This document shows, piece after piece, positions 1-8,940 of a DNA stretch of 47,381 nucleotides. This DNA comes from Betaproteobacteria bacterium (GTDB lineage: Bacteria > Pseudomonadota > Gammaproteobacteria > Burkholderiales > SG8-39), in the NCBI GenBank assembly GCA_016195915.1, contig JACPYS010000041.1:1-47381 (forward strand). The letters run 5' to 3'. The stretch's first letter is position 1. Each line of letters starts with the position of its first letter. The notes beneath the pieces were generated by a model. That model was not told the DNA's origin, ran no database searches, and was given only the letters and a program-made list of their open reading frames with translations. Both the position numbers and the translations under genes were made by a program.

Positions 1-2
1 GA

Positions 3-179
3 AACAAAAACCTCCTCGCCAAGGACCAAGGTCTCCACTACAAGCCTCGCCGCAAACTGGGCCGCTTTGCATCAAGCACTTACGTCATGCACCGAGCCGA
101 TTTCGCTCAAAATCAACGGCAAGTTGAGAAAGACGGGTTAGTCTCTGCCTCGGTGCGCCGGACCGCTCACCGCCCCAGG
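3..179 (+). other. Unassigned open frame at the window edge
   Basis: A plus-strand frame is open from the first bases to a TAG at 177-179 and overlaps the 3' end of livF on the other strand. The translation is basic and contains GLHYKPRRKLGRFA. It has no family signature I recognise, and no start is visible because the window begins inside it. It could be the tail of a truncated gene or mobile element, or a chance open frame in the spacer after livF. Nothing else is apparent in bases 1-166. Confidence 0.2.
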
Positions 180-877
180 TAGGCGGCGCGCACTCGTGGA
201 TCCTCGCGCAGTGCCCGGGCCGAGCCGCCCGCCGCGACGCGGCCGTTCTCGATCACGCAGGCCGAATCGGCGAAATCAAGGGTGCGGCGCACGTCCTGTT
301 CGGCGATCAGGAGAGTGAGGCCGGCCTCGCGCAGCCGCGCCAGCGTCTCGAATATGAGCTGTACCATGACTGGCGCCAGTCCAAGCGTCGGTTCGTCGAG
401 GAGCAACAGATCGGGCAAGGCCATGAGGCCGCGCGCGATGGCGAGCATCTGCTGCTCGCCGCCCGATAGCGAGCCTGCGCTCTGCTGCGAGCGTTCCGCG
501 AGACGCGGGAAAATCCCGAACATCTCCTCCTTGCGCGCGCGCCACCCTGGACGGGCGCGCGGAGCGATCGCGCCAAGGCGCAGGTTCTCCTCCACCGAGA
601 ACGTGGGGAAAACCAGTCGCCCTTCCGGTACCAGCGCGATGCCGGATTGGACCCGGGCGGCGGCGCTCGTCGCGGCGATTTCGCTCTGGTTGAACCGTAT
701 CGTTCCGCCGGATACCGGCAGCAGCCCGGCGATGGTGCGCATCAGCGTGGTCTTTCCGGCGCCGTTGGCGCCCACCAGCGCCGTGGCCTTGCCGCGCTCG
801 ATCGAGAGCGATATTCCGTGCAGGATGCGCATGTCGCCATAGCCGCCGGTGAGGTCGCGCAATTCGAGCACGGTCAT
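167..877 (-). CDS. livF: Branched-chain amino acid-type ABC importer, ATPase LivF
   Basis: A 236-residue ABC ATPase that would power import through the LivHM permease at the inner membrane. Walker A GANGAGKTT is at residues 36-44, the signature LSGGEQQ at 137-143 and Walker B LLLLDEP at 157-163. Family features of LivF are present, such as the VPEGRLVFP stretch near residue 83. The start is ATG at 877, which overlaps the livG stop as ATGA; the open frame extends further upstream but that part lies antisense-like inside livG. It is the last gene of the long leftward operon. The substrate is not readable from sequence; in this context an aromatic or heterocyclic carboxylate is as likely as an amino acid. 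Confidence 0.95.
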   Translation of the reverse strand: MTVLELRDLTGGYGDMRILHGISLSIERGKATALVGANGAGKTTLMRTIAGLLPVSGGTIRFNQSEIAATSAAARVQSGIALVPEGRLVFPTFSVEENLRLGAIAPRARPGWRARKEEMFGIFPRLAERSQQSAGSLSGGEQQMLAIARGLMALPDLLLLDEPTLGLAPVMVQLIFETLARLREAGLTLLIAEQDVRRTLDFADSACVIENGRVAAGGSARALREDPRVRAAYLGR

Positions 878-1602
878 GCGGCCTCGCCGAAGTAAAGCCT
901 CAGCACCTCCGGATCGGAGGCCACGGCTGGTGGCTCGCCCTGCGCGATCAGCCGGCCCGAATGAAGCACCAGGATCTCGTCCGAGAGCTGCATCAGCGCC
1001 CGCATCACGTGCTCGATCACGACCAGCGTCAGGCCGCGGGTCCGATGCAGGGTCCTCAGCGTGAGGAGCATCGCTTCGACTTCCATCGGGGTCAGCCCCG
1101 CCATGACCTCGTCCAGCAGGACCAGCCGCGCGCCCGTGGCCAGCGCTCGCGCGACCTCCAGCCGCTTCTGCCCCGAGAGCGTGAGCGAGCCTGCCAGGGC
1201 TTCGGCCCGGTCGCCAAGCTCGAGCTCCTGCAGCACCGCTGCGGCCGCGTCGCGTGCCTGCGCCCGGTCGCGGTAGCGCCGCATGCCGAACAGCGCGGCG
1301 GTGGTCACGTTTTCGATCACCGTCAGGCCGGCGAAGGGCCGCACCACCTGGAAGGTCCGGGCGACGCCGCGCCGGCACACCTGGTCGGGCCGCAGACCGG
1401 CGAGGGACTGGTTTTCGAAAAGGATTTCTCCCGAGCTCGGCCGCTCGTTGCCGGCGATGAGCGAAAACAGCGTGGTCTTGCCGGCGCCGTTGGCGCCCAT
1501 CAGACCGATGATCTTTCCTTCCGCCACGGTAAAGCTTACGCGCTCGAGCGCCTGCACCCCGCCAAAGCGCATGCTCAGCTGCCGGACTTCGAGCAGACTC
1601 AT
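874..1602 (-). CDS. livG: Branched-chain amino acid-type ABC importer, ATPase LivG
   Basis: A 242-residue ABC ATPase, partner of LivF. Walker A GANGAGKTT begins at residue 36, the signature is LTLSGQKR at 140-147 (LSGQK instead of LSGGQ, common in LivG), and Walker B VLLDE begins at 161. The LivG-type RTFQ motif follows near residue 82. The start ATG at 1602 overlaps the livM stop as ATGA, and its own stop overlaps livF the same way, so the genes look translationally coupled. LivG and LivF normally form a heterodimer on LivH/LivM. Confidence 0.95.
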   Translation of the reverse strand: MSLLEVRQLSMRFGGVQALERVSFTVAEGKIIGLMGANGAGKTTLFSLIAGNERPSSGEILFENQSLAGLRPDQVCRRGVARTFQVVRPFAGLTVIENVTTAALFGMRRYRDRAQARDAAAAVLQELELGDRAEALAGSLTLSGQKRLEVARALATGARLVLLDEVMAGLTPMEVEAMLLTLRTLHRTRGLTLVVIEHVMRALMQLSDEILVLHSGRLIAQGEPPAVASDPEVLRLYFGEAA

Positions 1603-2501
1603 GCGCCTCGCGACCGAAACAGGCGCCCGCATAGCCCTTCGGGAACGAACAGCACGAAAATCACCAGCAACAGGCCGAGGATGATCATGTAGAGCTGTGG
1701 CGCGTTTGCCCAGAGCATTTCGGAAAGAAAAACGAAGCACGCCGCGCCGACGACGGGGCCGCGCAGGTCGTCACTGCCGCCGATGACCGCCATCGCGATC
1801 ATCGAGAACGAAATCATCGGATCGAAGGCCTGCAGCGGTTCGAAGTAGGTATTGCGCAGCGCCATCGCGCCTCCCACTGCCCCCGGGATGCAAGCCGAGA
1901 GCACGAACGCCAGGAGCTTGTAGCGGGCGACCGGCACGCCGAGCGTTTCCGCGGCTTCCTCGTCCTCGCGGATCGCGCGCAGCCCGTGCCCCAGGCGCGA
2001 AACCCGCACACCCCAGGCGAGCACGGTTGCCGCGGCGGCGAGCGCGAGCATGAGAAAGAACAGCGTCTCGATTTCCGGCGTGCCCAGAATCAGCCGGCTG
2101 GCGTTTCCCGCTGCCGCTTCGGCTGCCATCACCACGAATTTCACCAGTTCCGCGACGCCGAAGGTGAGGATCACGAAGTACGGCCCGCGCACGCGCAGCA
2201 CCGGCATCCCCGTGGCGAAGGCAAACACCGCGGCTGCGCCCGCGGCAAGCGCGAGCGACACCGCGATCGGCAGTACCTCCCAACTGGCGACGACGACGTA
2301 AGCGCCCAGGCCGTAGAACACGACGTGGCCGAGCGAGACGTAGCCTGACAGACCCGAGAGCAGGCTCCAGCTCTGCGTCAGCGCGACCCACATGAAGGCA
2401 GTGATGCCCACCCCGATCCAGTAATCGCCGCCCAGGAACGGCACGCCTGCCGAGGCTCCCAGCAGTGCGAGCACCACCATGAGGTCTCTGGCCGGACTCA
2501 T
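1599..2501 (-). CDS. livM: Branched-chain amino acid-type ABC importer, permease LivM
   Basis: A 300-residue polytopic inner-membrane protein with about eight hydrophobic segments. It has the LivM-family stretches LSGYVSLGH near residue 48 and RAIREDEEAAETLGV near residue 173, the cytoplasmic loop that contacts the ATPase. ATG at 2501 overlaps the livH stop as ATGA. The longer open frame upstream is a shadow inside livH. It pairs with LivH to form the translocation channel. Confidence 0.95.
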   Translation of the reverse strand: MSPARDLMVVLALLGASAGVPFLGGDYWIGVGITAFMWVALTQSWSLLSGLSGYVSLGHVVFYGLGAYVVVASWEVLPIAVSLALAAGAAAVFAFATGMPVLRVRGPYFVILTFGVAELVKFVVMAAEAAAGNASRLILGTPEIETLFFLMLALAAAATVLAWGVRVSRLGHGLRAIREDEEAAETLGVPVARYKLLAFVLSACIPGAVGGAMALRNTYFEPLQAFDPMISFSMIAMAVIGGSDDLRGPVVGAACFVFLSEMLWANAPQLYMIILGLLLVIFVLFVPEGLCGRLFRSRGA

Positions 2502-3391
2502 CGCATCACGGCGCGCCGGCCAAACAGCCCTTGCGGCCGCGCGAGCAGGAGGGCGACAAATGTTCCGTACAACAGGATCGAGCGCCAGTTGGTCGAGGTG
2601 AGGGCGACGCCGTAGGTCTCGATCAGGCCGAGGGCGAATGCCGCCGCGATGCCGCCTTCGAGCCGCCCCAGTCCGCCCATGACGATCACGACAAAAGCGG
2701 CGACGGTGAAGGGGAAGCCCATGAAAGGCGACACTTGCTCGGTCATCGAAACGAGCGCGCCGGCGACCGCCGCGGTGCCAAAGCCAACGGCGAAGCTCGC
2801 GATCTGTACGCGGTCGATGTCGACACCGACGACGGCCGCGGCCTCCCGGTGCTCGATCAGCGCCCGCATCGCGAGTCCCATCGTGTGCCAGCGCAGGAAC
2901 AGCACCACCGCCAGGCACAGCGCCGCGGCGACCAGCAGCGCTGCAAGCCTGTTGCCGGTGAGCGCCACGTTGCCAAAATGCAATACATCGGACAGGTACT
3001 CATAGCCGCGCGGCGTGGGGCTGAAGACCAGCGCCGCCAGGTTCTGCGCGATGATCGAAAGGCCGAAGAACAGCAGCAGTGAATTGGCCTCGACGCGCGG
3101 GCCGGTGCGGCGCGCCCCGAGCATCGCGCGAAACAGGAGCCGGTAGGCCAGCGCGCCGAGGAGTGCCGCCGCAACCGCGGTGCCCAGCAGCGACACCAGC
3201 GGGGAAATTCCACCCAGCGCGAATGCCCAGTAGGTGAGGTAGCCGCCGAGCATCACCAGGTCGCCATGCGCCACGTTCAGCAGGCGCATGGTGCCGTAGA
3301 CCAGATTCAGGCCCAGCGCAACCAGTGCGTAGGTCGCGCCAAGAGCGAGGGCCGCGAACAGCAGCTGTCCCGAAGCGAGCGTTTCGATCAC
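2498..3391 (-). CDS. livH: Branched-chain amino acid-type ABC importer, permease LivH
   Basis: A 297-residue polytopic permease of the LivH family. The N-terminal LGLNLVYGTMRLLNVAHGD is the classic LivH signature, and the loop RALIEHREAAAVVGVD near residue 177 matches the ATPase-contacting loop. The stop overlaps livM. It lies 28 bp downstream of the binding-protein gene, so a complete five-gene importer (binding protein, H, M, G, F) is present in functional order. Confidence 0.95.
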   Translation of the reverse strand: MIETLASGQLLFAALALGATYALVALGLNLVYGTMRLLNVAHGDLVMLGGYLTYWAFALGGISPLVSLLGTAVAAALLGALAYRLLFRAMLGARRTGPRVEANSLLLFFGLSIIAQNLAALVFSPTPRGYEYLSDVLHFGNVALTGNRLAALLVAAALCLAVVLFLRWHTMGLAMRALIEHREAAAVVGVDIDRVQIASFAVGFGTAAVAGALVSMTEQVSPFMGFPFTVAAFVVIVMGGLGRLEGGIAAAFALGLIETYGVALTSTNWRSILLYGTFVALLLARPQGLFGRRAVMR

Positions 3392-3419
3392 TTCGGGATC
3401 GCGTGCCGAATGCTGCGCA

Positions 3420-4607
3420 CTACCAGGACGTCTTTGGCCGATACTTCGCGGTCGACATCGAGGCCGGCCAGACCTGCTGCACCTCGCCGTTCTGAATCTG
3501 CAGGAACCCGGTCTTCGTCACCGTATTCTCCACGCCCTTGAACTTGATGTTGCCGTTGATCGTCTCGAACGAGCCCTTGCCGATCGCCTCGCGCAGCTTG
3601 CTCCGGTCGAGCCCGGCGGTCTTGACGGCCTGCTCCAGGATTTCGCAAGACAGGAACGAAAGGGACGAATCCAGGTAGTCCGGCTTTTCCTTGAACTTCG
3701 CCACGTAGGCGTCGTAGAACGCCTTGGCGCGAGCGTTGCGCGCCGGCGACCACTCGCCGACGGTGACGATGTCGTTCGCGGCCGAGCCAAGAAGTTTGGG
3801 GAAGAAATCGATCGTCGGTCCGATCAGGACGAACTGGAACTTCGCGCCGATGCCGAGTTCCTTGGCCTGGCGAACGTACAGCGGCGAATCGCTCGGGTAG
3901 GACAGCGCAAGCACCGCGTCCGGGTTGGCCTGTTTGACCTTGGTGAGCAGCGCCGTCATGTCCTTCACGTCCGGCGGGTACTCCTCGTTTACCGATATTG
4001 CGATCGCCGCGGACTTCAGCGCCGGCTCGAGGAATCCCTTGATCTCCTTGCTGAATGGAAGCACGTTGGTCAGCAGCGCGACCGATTTCACGCCGTTTTC
4101 CTTGAGCATCGCCGCGAGTTCCTTTCCGATCCGGTCGGGAATCGCGGCCGTGGTGAACCAGATGTTTCCGGGTTTCAAATCGCGCAGCCTGGACGAGGCT
4201 GCGGTGTTCCCGACCATCGGAAACTTGAGGCGCTCCAATACCGGAGCGACGGCGATATGCGTAGGCGTGCCCCAGGGCGCGAGCAGCAGGTCGACCTTGT
4301 CCTGGGTGATAAGCTTTTCGTAAATCTTCGCGGCCTGACCCGGGTTGCTCTGGTCGTCGTACTGTACGAACTCGACCGGTCGCTTCTCCCTGCCTGTGTC
4401 CAGACCGCCACGGGCGTTGACCTGCTCTCGCCAGAGCTCGTAGGCATTGAGCTGCGATGGCGCGGCCGAAGCGAAAATTCCGGTCTTGGCGATCGAGAAT
4501 CCGATGCGCACCGGCTTTGCGCCCTGCGCCAGCGCCGAATCGAGCGGAAGCGCCAGCGCGAACGCCGCGGTGATGACGGTGTTAAAGATCCCGCGTCGAG
4601 TGCTCAT
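3420..4607 (-). CDS. Liv-type periplasmic substrate-binding protein
   Basis: A 395-residue type I periplasmic binding protein of the LivJ/LivK family. The N-terminus is a typical signal peptide: Arg-rich start, hydrophobic core about residues 10-27, AxA-like cleavage near ALAQG. The binding-fold core starts at KPVRIGFSIAKTG. The start ATG at 4607 has AAGGAGG about 9 nt upstream. It is the first liv gene after the Mo-hydroxylase genes, with a 29-bp gap. Its ligand sets the importer's specificity and cannot be read from sequence; the operon partners suggest an aromatic or heterocyclic compound rather than leucine. Confidence 0.93.
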   Translation of the reverse strand: MSTRRGIFNTVITAAFALALPLDSALAQGAKPVRIGFSIAKTGIFASAAPSQLNAYELWREQVNARGGLDTGREKRPVEFVQYDDQSNPGQAAKIYEKLITQDKVDLLLAPWGTPTHIAVAPVLERLKFPMVGNTAASSRLRDLKPGNIWFTTAAIPDRIGKELAAMLKENGVKSVALLTNVLPFSKEIKGFLEPALKSAAIAISVNEEYPPDVKDMTALLTKVKQANPDAVLALSYPSDSPLYVRQAKELGIGAKFQFVLIGPTIDFFPKLLGSAANDIVTVGEWSPARNARAKAFYDAYVAKFKEKPDYLDSSLSFLSCEILEQAVKTAGLDRSKLREAIGKGSFETINGNIKFKGVENTVTKTGFLQIQNGEVQQVWPASMSTAKYRPKTSW

Positions 4608-4636
4608 GTATCAGTCCTCCTTGATGTGAGTGGGTG

Positions 4637-6949
4637 TCACTGCTTGCGCTCGAGCATGCCGCGCAAGATCTTCTCGGGTGTCAGCGGCAGGCTGCGGATG
4701 CGCACGCCGGTGGCGCGCCTGAGCGCATTGCCGAGCGCGGCAGGCACCGGCGACAGGCAGACTTCGCCCACCCCCTTGGCCCCGTAGGGCCCGTCTTTGT
4801 CCACCGATTCCACGATGATCGAGTGCATCTCGTAGGGCACCTCGAGCGTGGTCGGAATCTTGTAATCCATCAGCGTCGGATTGGCGAGGCGCGCGCCATC
4901 CCAGACCATTTCCTCGAACAGCGCATAGCCGAGGCCCTGGGCAAAACCGCCCTCGATCTGGCCTTCGACGAGCATCGGGTTGATCGCACGGCCGACGTCG
5001 CAGGCGGACCATGCGCGCTTCACCTGCGCCTGCCCGGTGACTTCGTCGACCTCGACATCGACCACCACCGCGGCGAAGCTGTAGGCGCCGATCTTCGGGA
5101 ATGGCAACCCGATCACCACCGCACGCTTGGGATCGATGGTTGGCCGGTCATACACCCAGCTGTTGCTGCCGACGATCGGGCCGCCCGAGAACCAGTGCGC
5201 GCGTTTGGAAATTTCGAAAAAGCTTATCCTCTTCTCCGGCACGCCTTTTACCGCGACCGCGCCGCCGCTCACCAATTCGAGGTCTTCGATGGCGCACTCG
5301 AAGATCTCGGATGCGTGCAGCTTGACCTGTTTTTCCACTTCCGCCGCGGCGCTGACCACGGCGCGCCCGGTCATGAAAGTGACCCGGCTGGCGGTGGTTC
5401 CCCAGTTGAACGGCGAACCATCGGTGTCCGGGCTGACAAAGGCGACGTTCTCGACGGGAACCTTGAGCGCTTCGGCGCACATCTGCGAGAGCACGGTGTC
5501 GGAACCCTGGCCGATGTCGTTCGCCCCGACGTTGAGCACGACCGTGCCGTCCTCGAGGAGGCGCACGATCGCGCCGGTGGCGAGCAGCCCGCTGATATGT
5601 CCGCACAGCGCGAAGCCGAGCGCGCGCCGCCGGCCGGGGGCCGCCGGCGCAGGCGCAGCCGCGTCCCAGCCCGAGGCGTCGCGCGAGCGCTCCATGCACT
5701 CCTTCACACCGTTCGAGAAAAGCTGCTGGCCGCCGAACCAGCGGTCGTCACCGCGCAGGATGTTCTTCAGGCGCAGTTCGATCGGGTCGATGCCCAGAGC
5801 TTCGGCGATGTCGTCGATCTGTGATTCGCCTGCGAAGCTCACCTGGGGATTGCCGAACCCGCGAAACGCGCCGAAGCGCAGCTTGTTGGTATAGACCAGC
5901 TTGCCATGGCAGCGCGCATGCGGGAAGCGGTAGGGTCCGCGCGCGCACAGCAGCCCGTAGCCGAGCACGCCCGGCGAATCGTCGGCGTACGCGCCGCAAT
6001 CGAGCAGCACCTCGACCTCGCGGGCTACGAACGTGCCGTCGCGCTTGACACCGGTCTTGATCCGGATCCGGAACGGGTGGCGCGCCCGCACCGTCTCGAA
6101 GTCCTCTTCACGCGACAGAATCATTTTCACCGGGCGCTTCGCCTTGAGGGCGAGGGCGGCCACGATCGGCTGCACGTGCGGCTCCATCTTGTTGCCGAAT
6201 GCGCCACCGATGCGCGGCGTCAGGCAGCGGATACGCGAGTGCGGCAGGCCGAGCGCCTCGGCCACGCAGGCCTGCACGCGGAATACCGACTGGTTGGCCG
6301 ACCACAGCGTGATGCGCCCCTGCGGATCGACTTCGGCGAGTGCTCCGCAGGGCTCGAGCGCGACGTGCGCCTGCGCCTGCGTGTCGAAATGGTGCTCGAA
6401 CACCAGGTCCGATTCGCGGAAACCCAGCTCGGCGTCGCCTTCGGAAAGTTCGGTGCGCGAACAGAGGTTTCCCTCGCTGCCGGCGTCGAACACCTTGAAA
6501 TACTGCCCGACCTCCTCGTGGATATGCACCGGGGAGGCGAGCGCCTGATCCGGCGAGAGCAGTGCGGGCAGCTCCTCGTAGTCGACGCGGATTGCCTGGG
6601 TCGCGGCACGCGCGATCGACTCGGTCTGCGCTGCCACGGCGGCGACCGGCTCGCCTACGTAACGGACCTTTCCCTTTGCGAGCGCGTGCTCGTCCTTGAT
6701 GAAAGCGCCCATGCGGTTGGCTCCAGCAAAATCGTCGCCGGTCACCACCGCATGCACTCCGGGCGTGGCGAGCGCGGCGGATATGTCGTAGCCGCGGATG
6801 CGTGCATGCGCATGCGGGCTCTGCAGCATCGCCGCATGCAGCATTCCGGGACGCGTGAGGTCGGCGATATATTGCGCGCGCCCTTCGACCTTTTCGCGCG
6901 AATCGATGCGCGGCAGGCGCCGTCCAACGCTCTCGAACGCGGCGCTCAT
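4637..6949 (-). CDS. Molybdenum hydroxylase large (Mo-cofactor) subunit, copy 1
   Basis: A 770-residue xanthine dehydrogenase/CoxL-family subunit carrying the Mo-pterin cytosine or guanine dinucleotide cofactor. It starts with the ab-hammerhead domain (RVEGRAQYIADL-like region, residues 15-120). The Mo-binding loop is FGAFRGFGNPQ, and the catalytic-base motif GAKGVGE is near the C-terminus with Glu at about 729. The CO dehydrogenase active-site loop AYxCSFR is absent, so this is a hydroxylase of a heterocycle or aldehyde and not a CODH. ATG at 6949 overlaps the iron-sulfur subunit stop as ATGA. Family enzymes add a water-derived OH next to a ring nitrogen or to an aldehyde carbon. Confidence 0.93.
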   Translation of the reverse strand: MSAAFESVGRRLPRIDSREKVEGRAQYIADLTRPGMLHAAMLQSPHAHARIRGYDISAALATPGVHAVVTGDDFAGANRMGAFIKDEHALAKGKVRYVGEPVAAVAAQTESIARAATQAIRVDYEELPALLSPDQALASPVHIHEEVGQYFKVFDAGSEGNLCSRTELSEGDAELGFRESDLVFEHHFDTQAQAHVALEPCGALAEVDPQGRITLWSANQSVFRVQACVAEALGLPHSRIRCLTPRIGGAFGNKMEPHVQPIVAALALKAKRPVKMILSREEDFETVRARHPFRIRIKTGVKRDGTFVAREVEVLLDCGAYADDSPGVLGYGLLCARGPYRFPHARCHGKLVYTNKLRFGAFRGFGNPQVSFAGESQIDDIAEALGIDPIELRLKNILRGDDRWFGGQQLFSNGVKECMERSRDASGWDAAAPAPAAPGRRRALGFALCGHISGLLATGAIVRLLEDGTVVLNVGANDIGQGSDTVLSQMCAEALKVPVENVAFVSPDTDGSPFNWGTTASRVTFMTGRAVVSAAAEVEKQVKLHASEIFECAIEDLELVSGGAVAVKGVPEKRISFFEISKRAHWFSGGPIVGSNSWVYDRPTIDPKRAVVIGLPFPKIGAYSFAAVVVDVEVDEVTGQAQVKRAWSACDVGRAINPMLVEGQIEGGFAQGLGYALFEEMVWDGARLANPTLMDYKIPTTLEVPYEMHSIIVESVDKDGPYGAKGVGEVCLSPVPAALGNALRRATGVRIRSLPLTPEKILRGMLERKQ

Positions 6950-7422
6950 TTGCGCATGCTCCGCGCTGCGCTCAGCACCGCGTCGATGATCTTGCGGTAG
7001 CCCGTGCAACGGCAGAGATTGCCCGACAGTCCCTGCTGCACCTCCTCGACGCTCGGATCGGAATTTTGCGAGAGCAGCGCGCGCGCGGCGATCAACTGTC
7101 CCGGAGTGCAGAACCCGCACTGCAGCGCGCCCCCATCGACGAAGGCCTGCTGCAGCGCCTCGATCAGAGGGTCGGCCGCTACGCCCTCGATCGTTGCCAC
7201 TTTCTGGCCTTCGCAGTTGAGCGTGAGCGAAAGGCAGGCGCGCACGGCGACTCCATCGAGCGTTACCGTGCATGCGCCGCACACGCCCTGGTTGCAGCCG
7301 CGCTTGGCCCCGGTCAGCTGCAGTCGCTCGCGCAGCGTGGCGAGCAGCGTTTCGGTCAGCGGTACCTCGAGCGCGACCGCGGCACCGTTAATCTCGAGGT
7401 TCACCGGCAGGTCCCGGCTCAT
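6946..7422 (-). CDS. Molybdenum hydroxylase [2Fe-2S] subunit, copy 1
   Basis: A 158-residue CoxS-type electron-transfer subunit with two [2Fe-2S] clusters. The N-terminal plant-ferredoxin-type cluster uses Cys43, Cys48, Cys51 and Cys63 (GCNQGVCGAC). The C-terminal helical cluster uses Cys102, Cys105, Cys137 and Cys139 (QCGFCTPG and NLCRCTGY). All eight cysteines are present, so it looks functional. It is coupled by ATGA overlaps to the FAD subunit upstream and the Mo subunit downstream, forming an L-S-M enzyme. Confidence 0.95.
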   Translation of the reverse strand: MSRDLPVNLEINGAAVALEVPLTETLLATLRERLQLTGAKRGCNQGVCGACTVTLDGVAVRACLSLTLNCEGQKVATIEGVAADPLIEALQQAFVDGGALQCGFCTPGQLIAARALLSQNSDPSVEEVQQGLSGNLCRCTGYRKIIDAVLSAARSMRK

Positions 7423-8279
7423 GTGCGTGCTCCGATCGCGGCGCGGGCTTCGGTGAAAGCGCGCGCGAGCATTCGCGGGATCAGCAACCGCCGGTACTCG
7501 GCGCTGCCGCGCACGTCATCGACCGGATCGGCCGCCGCCGCGAGCAGTTCGCCGGCACGATTCAGCTCGGACTCGCCGGGACTGCCCGAGAGCAGCGCGT
7601 TGGCTTCCTCGAGGAGGATTGGCGTGGGTCCGCAGGCGCCCATGGCTGCACGCGTCGCGATGCCGGCGACGCCCGAGGACATCGTAAGCGCGACCGAAAC
7701 CGTGGCGTAATCGCCCGATACGCGGGCGAGCTTGTGGTAAAGACCGACTCCGTCGCTCGCCGCCCGTAGATGCACCGCCGTCACCAGTTCGGCGCTTTGC
7801 AACGCGGTCGCATACCAGTCGACAAAGAATTCCGAGGCAGGCAGGCGTCTGCGGCCCTTCCCGGAGGCGATCTCGATCTGCGCGTCCGCGGCGACCAGCG
7901 CCGGCGGGTAGTCGAGACCCGGATCGGCGTGCGCGATCGCCCCGCCAATGGTGCCCATATTGCGCACGGTCGCATTGGCGATCAGGGATGCGGCCTGCTG
8001 CACCAGCGCCAGCGTGCCAGTGAAGCGCCGCTCGGCCGCGACATCGCGGTGGCGCGTCATCGCGCCGATGCGCCAGCCGCCGTCAGGATTTTCGGTAATA
8101 CCATGCAGTTCATCGACACCGGCCAGGCTGACCAGAGCGGCGGGTTCGATCAGTCTCGCGTTGATCATCGCGACGAGAGTGGCGCCGCCCGATATCAGTC
8201 TTGCATCCGGCAATCGGGCAAGCACCGACACTGCTTCATCGACGCTTGCGGGCCGGAACACGCCTTGGTCGACACTCAC
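7419..8279 (-). CDS. Molybdenum hydroxylase FAD subunit, copy 1
   Basis: A 286-residue CoxM-family FAD-binding subunit. The FAD motifs are LISGGATLVAMIN near residue 28 and NMGTIGGAIAHADPGLD near residue 105. The start chosen is GTG at 8279, which overlaps the CoxG-like stop as GTGA; the longer open frame upstream lies antisense-like within that gene. It passes electrons from the iron-sulfur subunit to an acceptor. Its subunit set is split around the CoxG-like gene relative to copy 2. Confidence 0.92.
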   Translation of the reverse strand: MSVDQGVFRPASVDEAVSVLARLPDARLISGGATLVAMINARLIEPAALVSLAGVDELHGITENPDGGWRIGAMTRHRDVAAERRFTGTLALVQQAASLIANATVRNMGTIGGAIAHADPGLDYPPALVAADAQIEIASGKGRRRLPASEFFVDWYATALQSAELVTAVHLRAASDGVGLYHKLARVSGDYATVSVALTMSSGVAGIATRAAMGACGPTPILLEEANALLSGSPGESELNRAGELLAAAADPVDDVRGSAEYRRLLIPRMLARAFTEARAAIGART

Positions 8280-8761
8280 TGCGGCACTGCCTCCGGCGCA
8301 CTCGAGGCCGCCGGCTGGATCTGGATTCGCTCGCGCAATCTTTCCGCAAACTCCCGTCCGAGCGATTCGACCTTCTTCTTCATCACTCCGAGCGCGAACT
8401 TGCCGAGCCGCCCGGTGACGGAAACATCCGACACGTAGGACACGCGCGTGTTCGCCGCATCGATTTCCTCCAGCGCCACCTCGTTGTCGGCGGCGAGCAT
8501 GCTCGCGCGCGAGCCTTCCTCGCCGCGCGTTTGCGACAGCACCCGCTCGGGCGGCTGTTCGCTGGTCACTTCCACCACCAGGTTGAAGCTCGCCTTGATG
8601 CCGCCCATGCCGATCGTCACCCGGGCGCGGTAGTCGGTGGGGGAGATGCGCTCGATCTGGTCGCAACCGGGAATGCACGCGGCGATCAGCCCAGGGTCGG
8701 TGAGGTGGCCATACACGGCAGCGCGCGGCAGCGCGATATCGAAGCTGCCTTCGATTCTCAT
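8276..8761 (-). CDS. CoxG-like SRPBCC protein
   Basis: A 161-residue protein of the CoxG/SRPBCC (START-like) family, seen in the N-terminal MRIEGSFDIALPRAAVYGHL followed by the PGCDQIERIS stretch. In CO-dehydrogenase systems CoxG helps recruit the enzyme to the membrane; here it may do the same for one or both hydroxylases. GGAGGAG lies about 7 nt before ATG 8761. It sits between the copy 2 and copy 1 enzyme genes. The C-terminal 15 residues are Ala/Pro-rich and look like a flexible tail. Confidence 0.88.
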   Translation of the reverse strand: MRIEGSFDIALPRAAVYGHLTDPGLIAACIPGCDQIERISPTDYRARVTIGMGGIKASFNLVVEVTSEQPPERVLSQTRGEEGSRASMLAADNEVALEEIDAANTRVSYVSDVSVTGRLGKFALGVMKKKVESLGREFAERLRERIQIQPAASSAPEAVPQ

Positions 8762-8940
8762 CCGGTTCTCCTCCCGGTCTCCCGCGCACGCAGCGCCGGC
8801 GCGGAAATCCGGTCTTCGTCATCGTCTTGCCTTGGCGCCATGATACCCATCCATACCTTCCCTGTAACCCCGCGTCGATCCTCCGCCACGGCAGAATCGG
8901 CGGTGGATGGACGCTGCCGCGGCGGATAGTCCGCCGGCAT
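8758..8940 (-). CDS. Possible 60-residue coupled small protein
   Basis: A short minus-strand frame fills the only sizeable gap in the operon, between the copy 2 Mo subunit and the CoxG-like gene. Its ATG (8940) shares a base with the upstream TGA as TGATG, and its TGA overlaps the next ATG as ATGA. That is the same coupling used by the other genes in the run. The product starts MPADYPPRQRPSTADSAV and is highly charged, with DDDED near residue 40 and no membrane segment. I recognise no family. No clear ribosome-binding site precedes it, and a 60-codon open frame can arise by chance at this GC content, so it is tentative. Confidence 0.35.
   Translation of the reverse strand: MPADYPPRQRPSTADSAVAEDRRGVTGKVWMGIMAPRQDDDEDRISAPALRARETGRRTG

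Noticed and set aside
4637-8279. Carbon monoxide dehydrogenase operon
   Set aside because: The CODH active-site loop is missing in both large subunits and the operon context is catabolic transport and hydrolysis.
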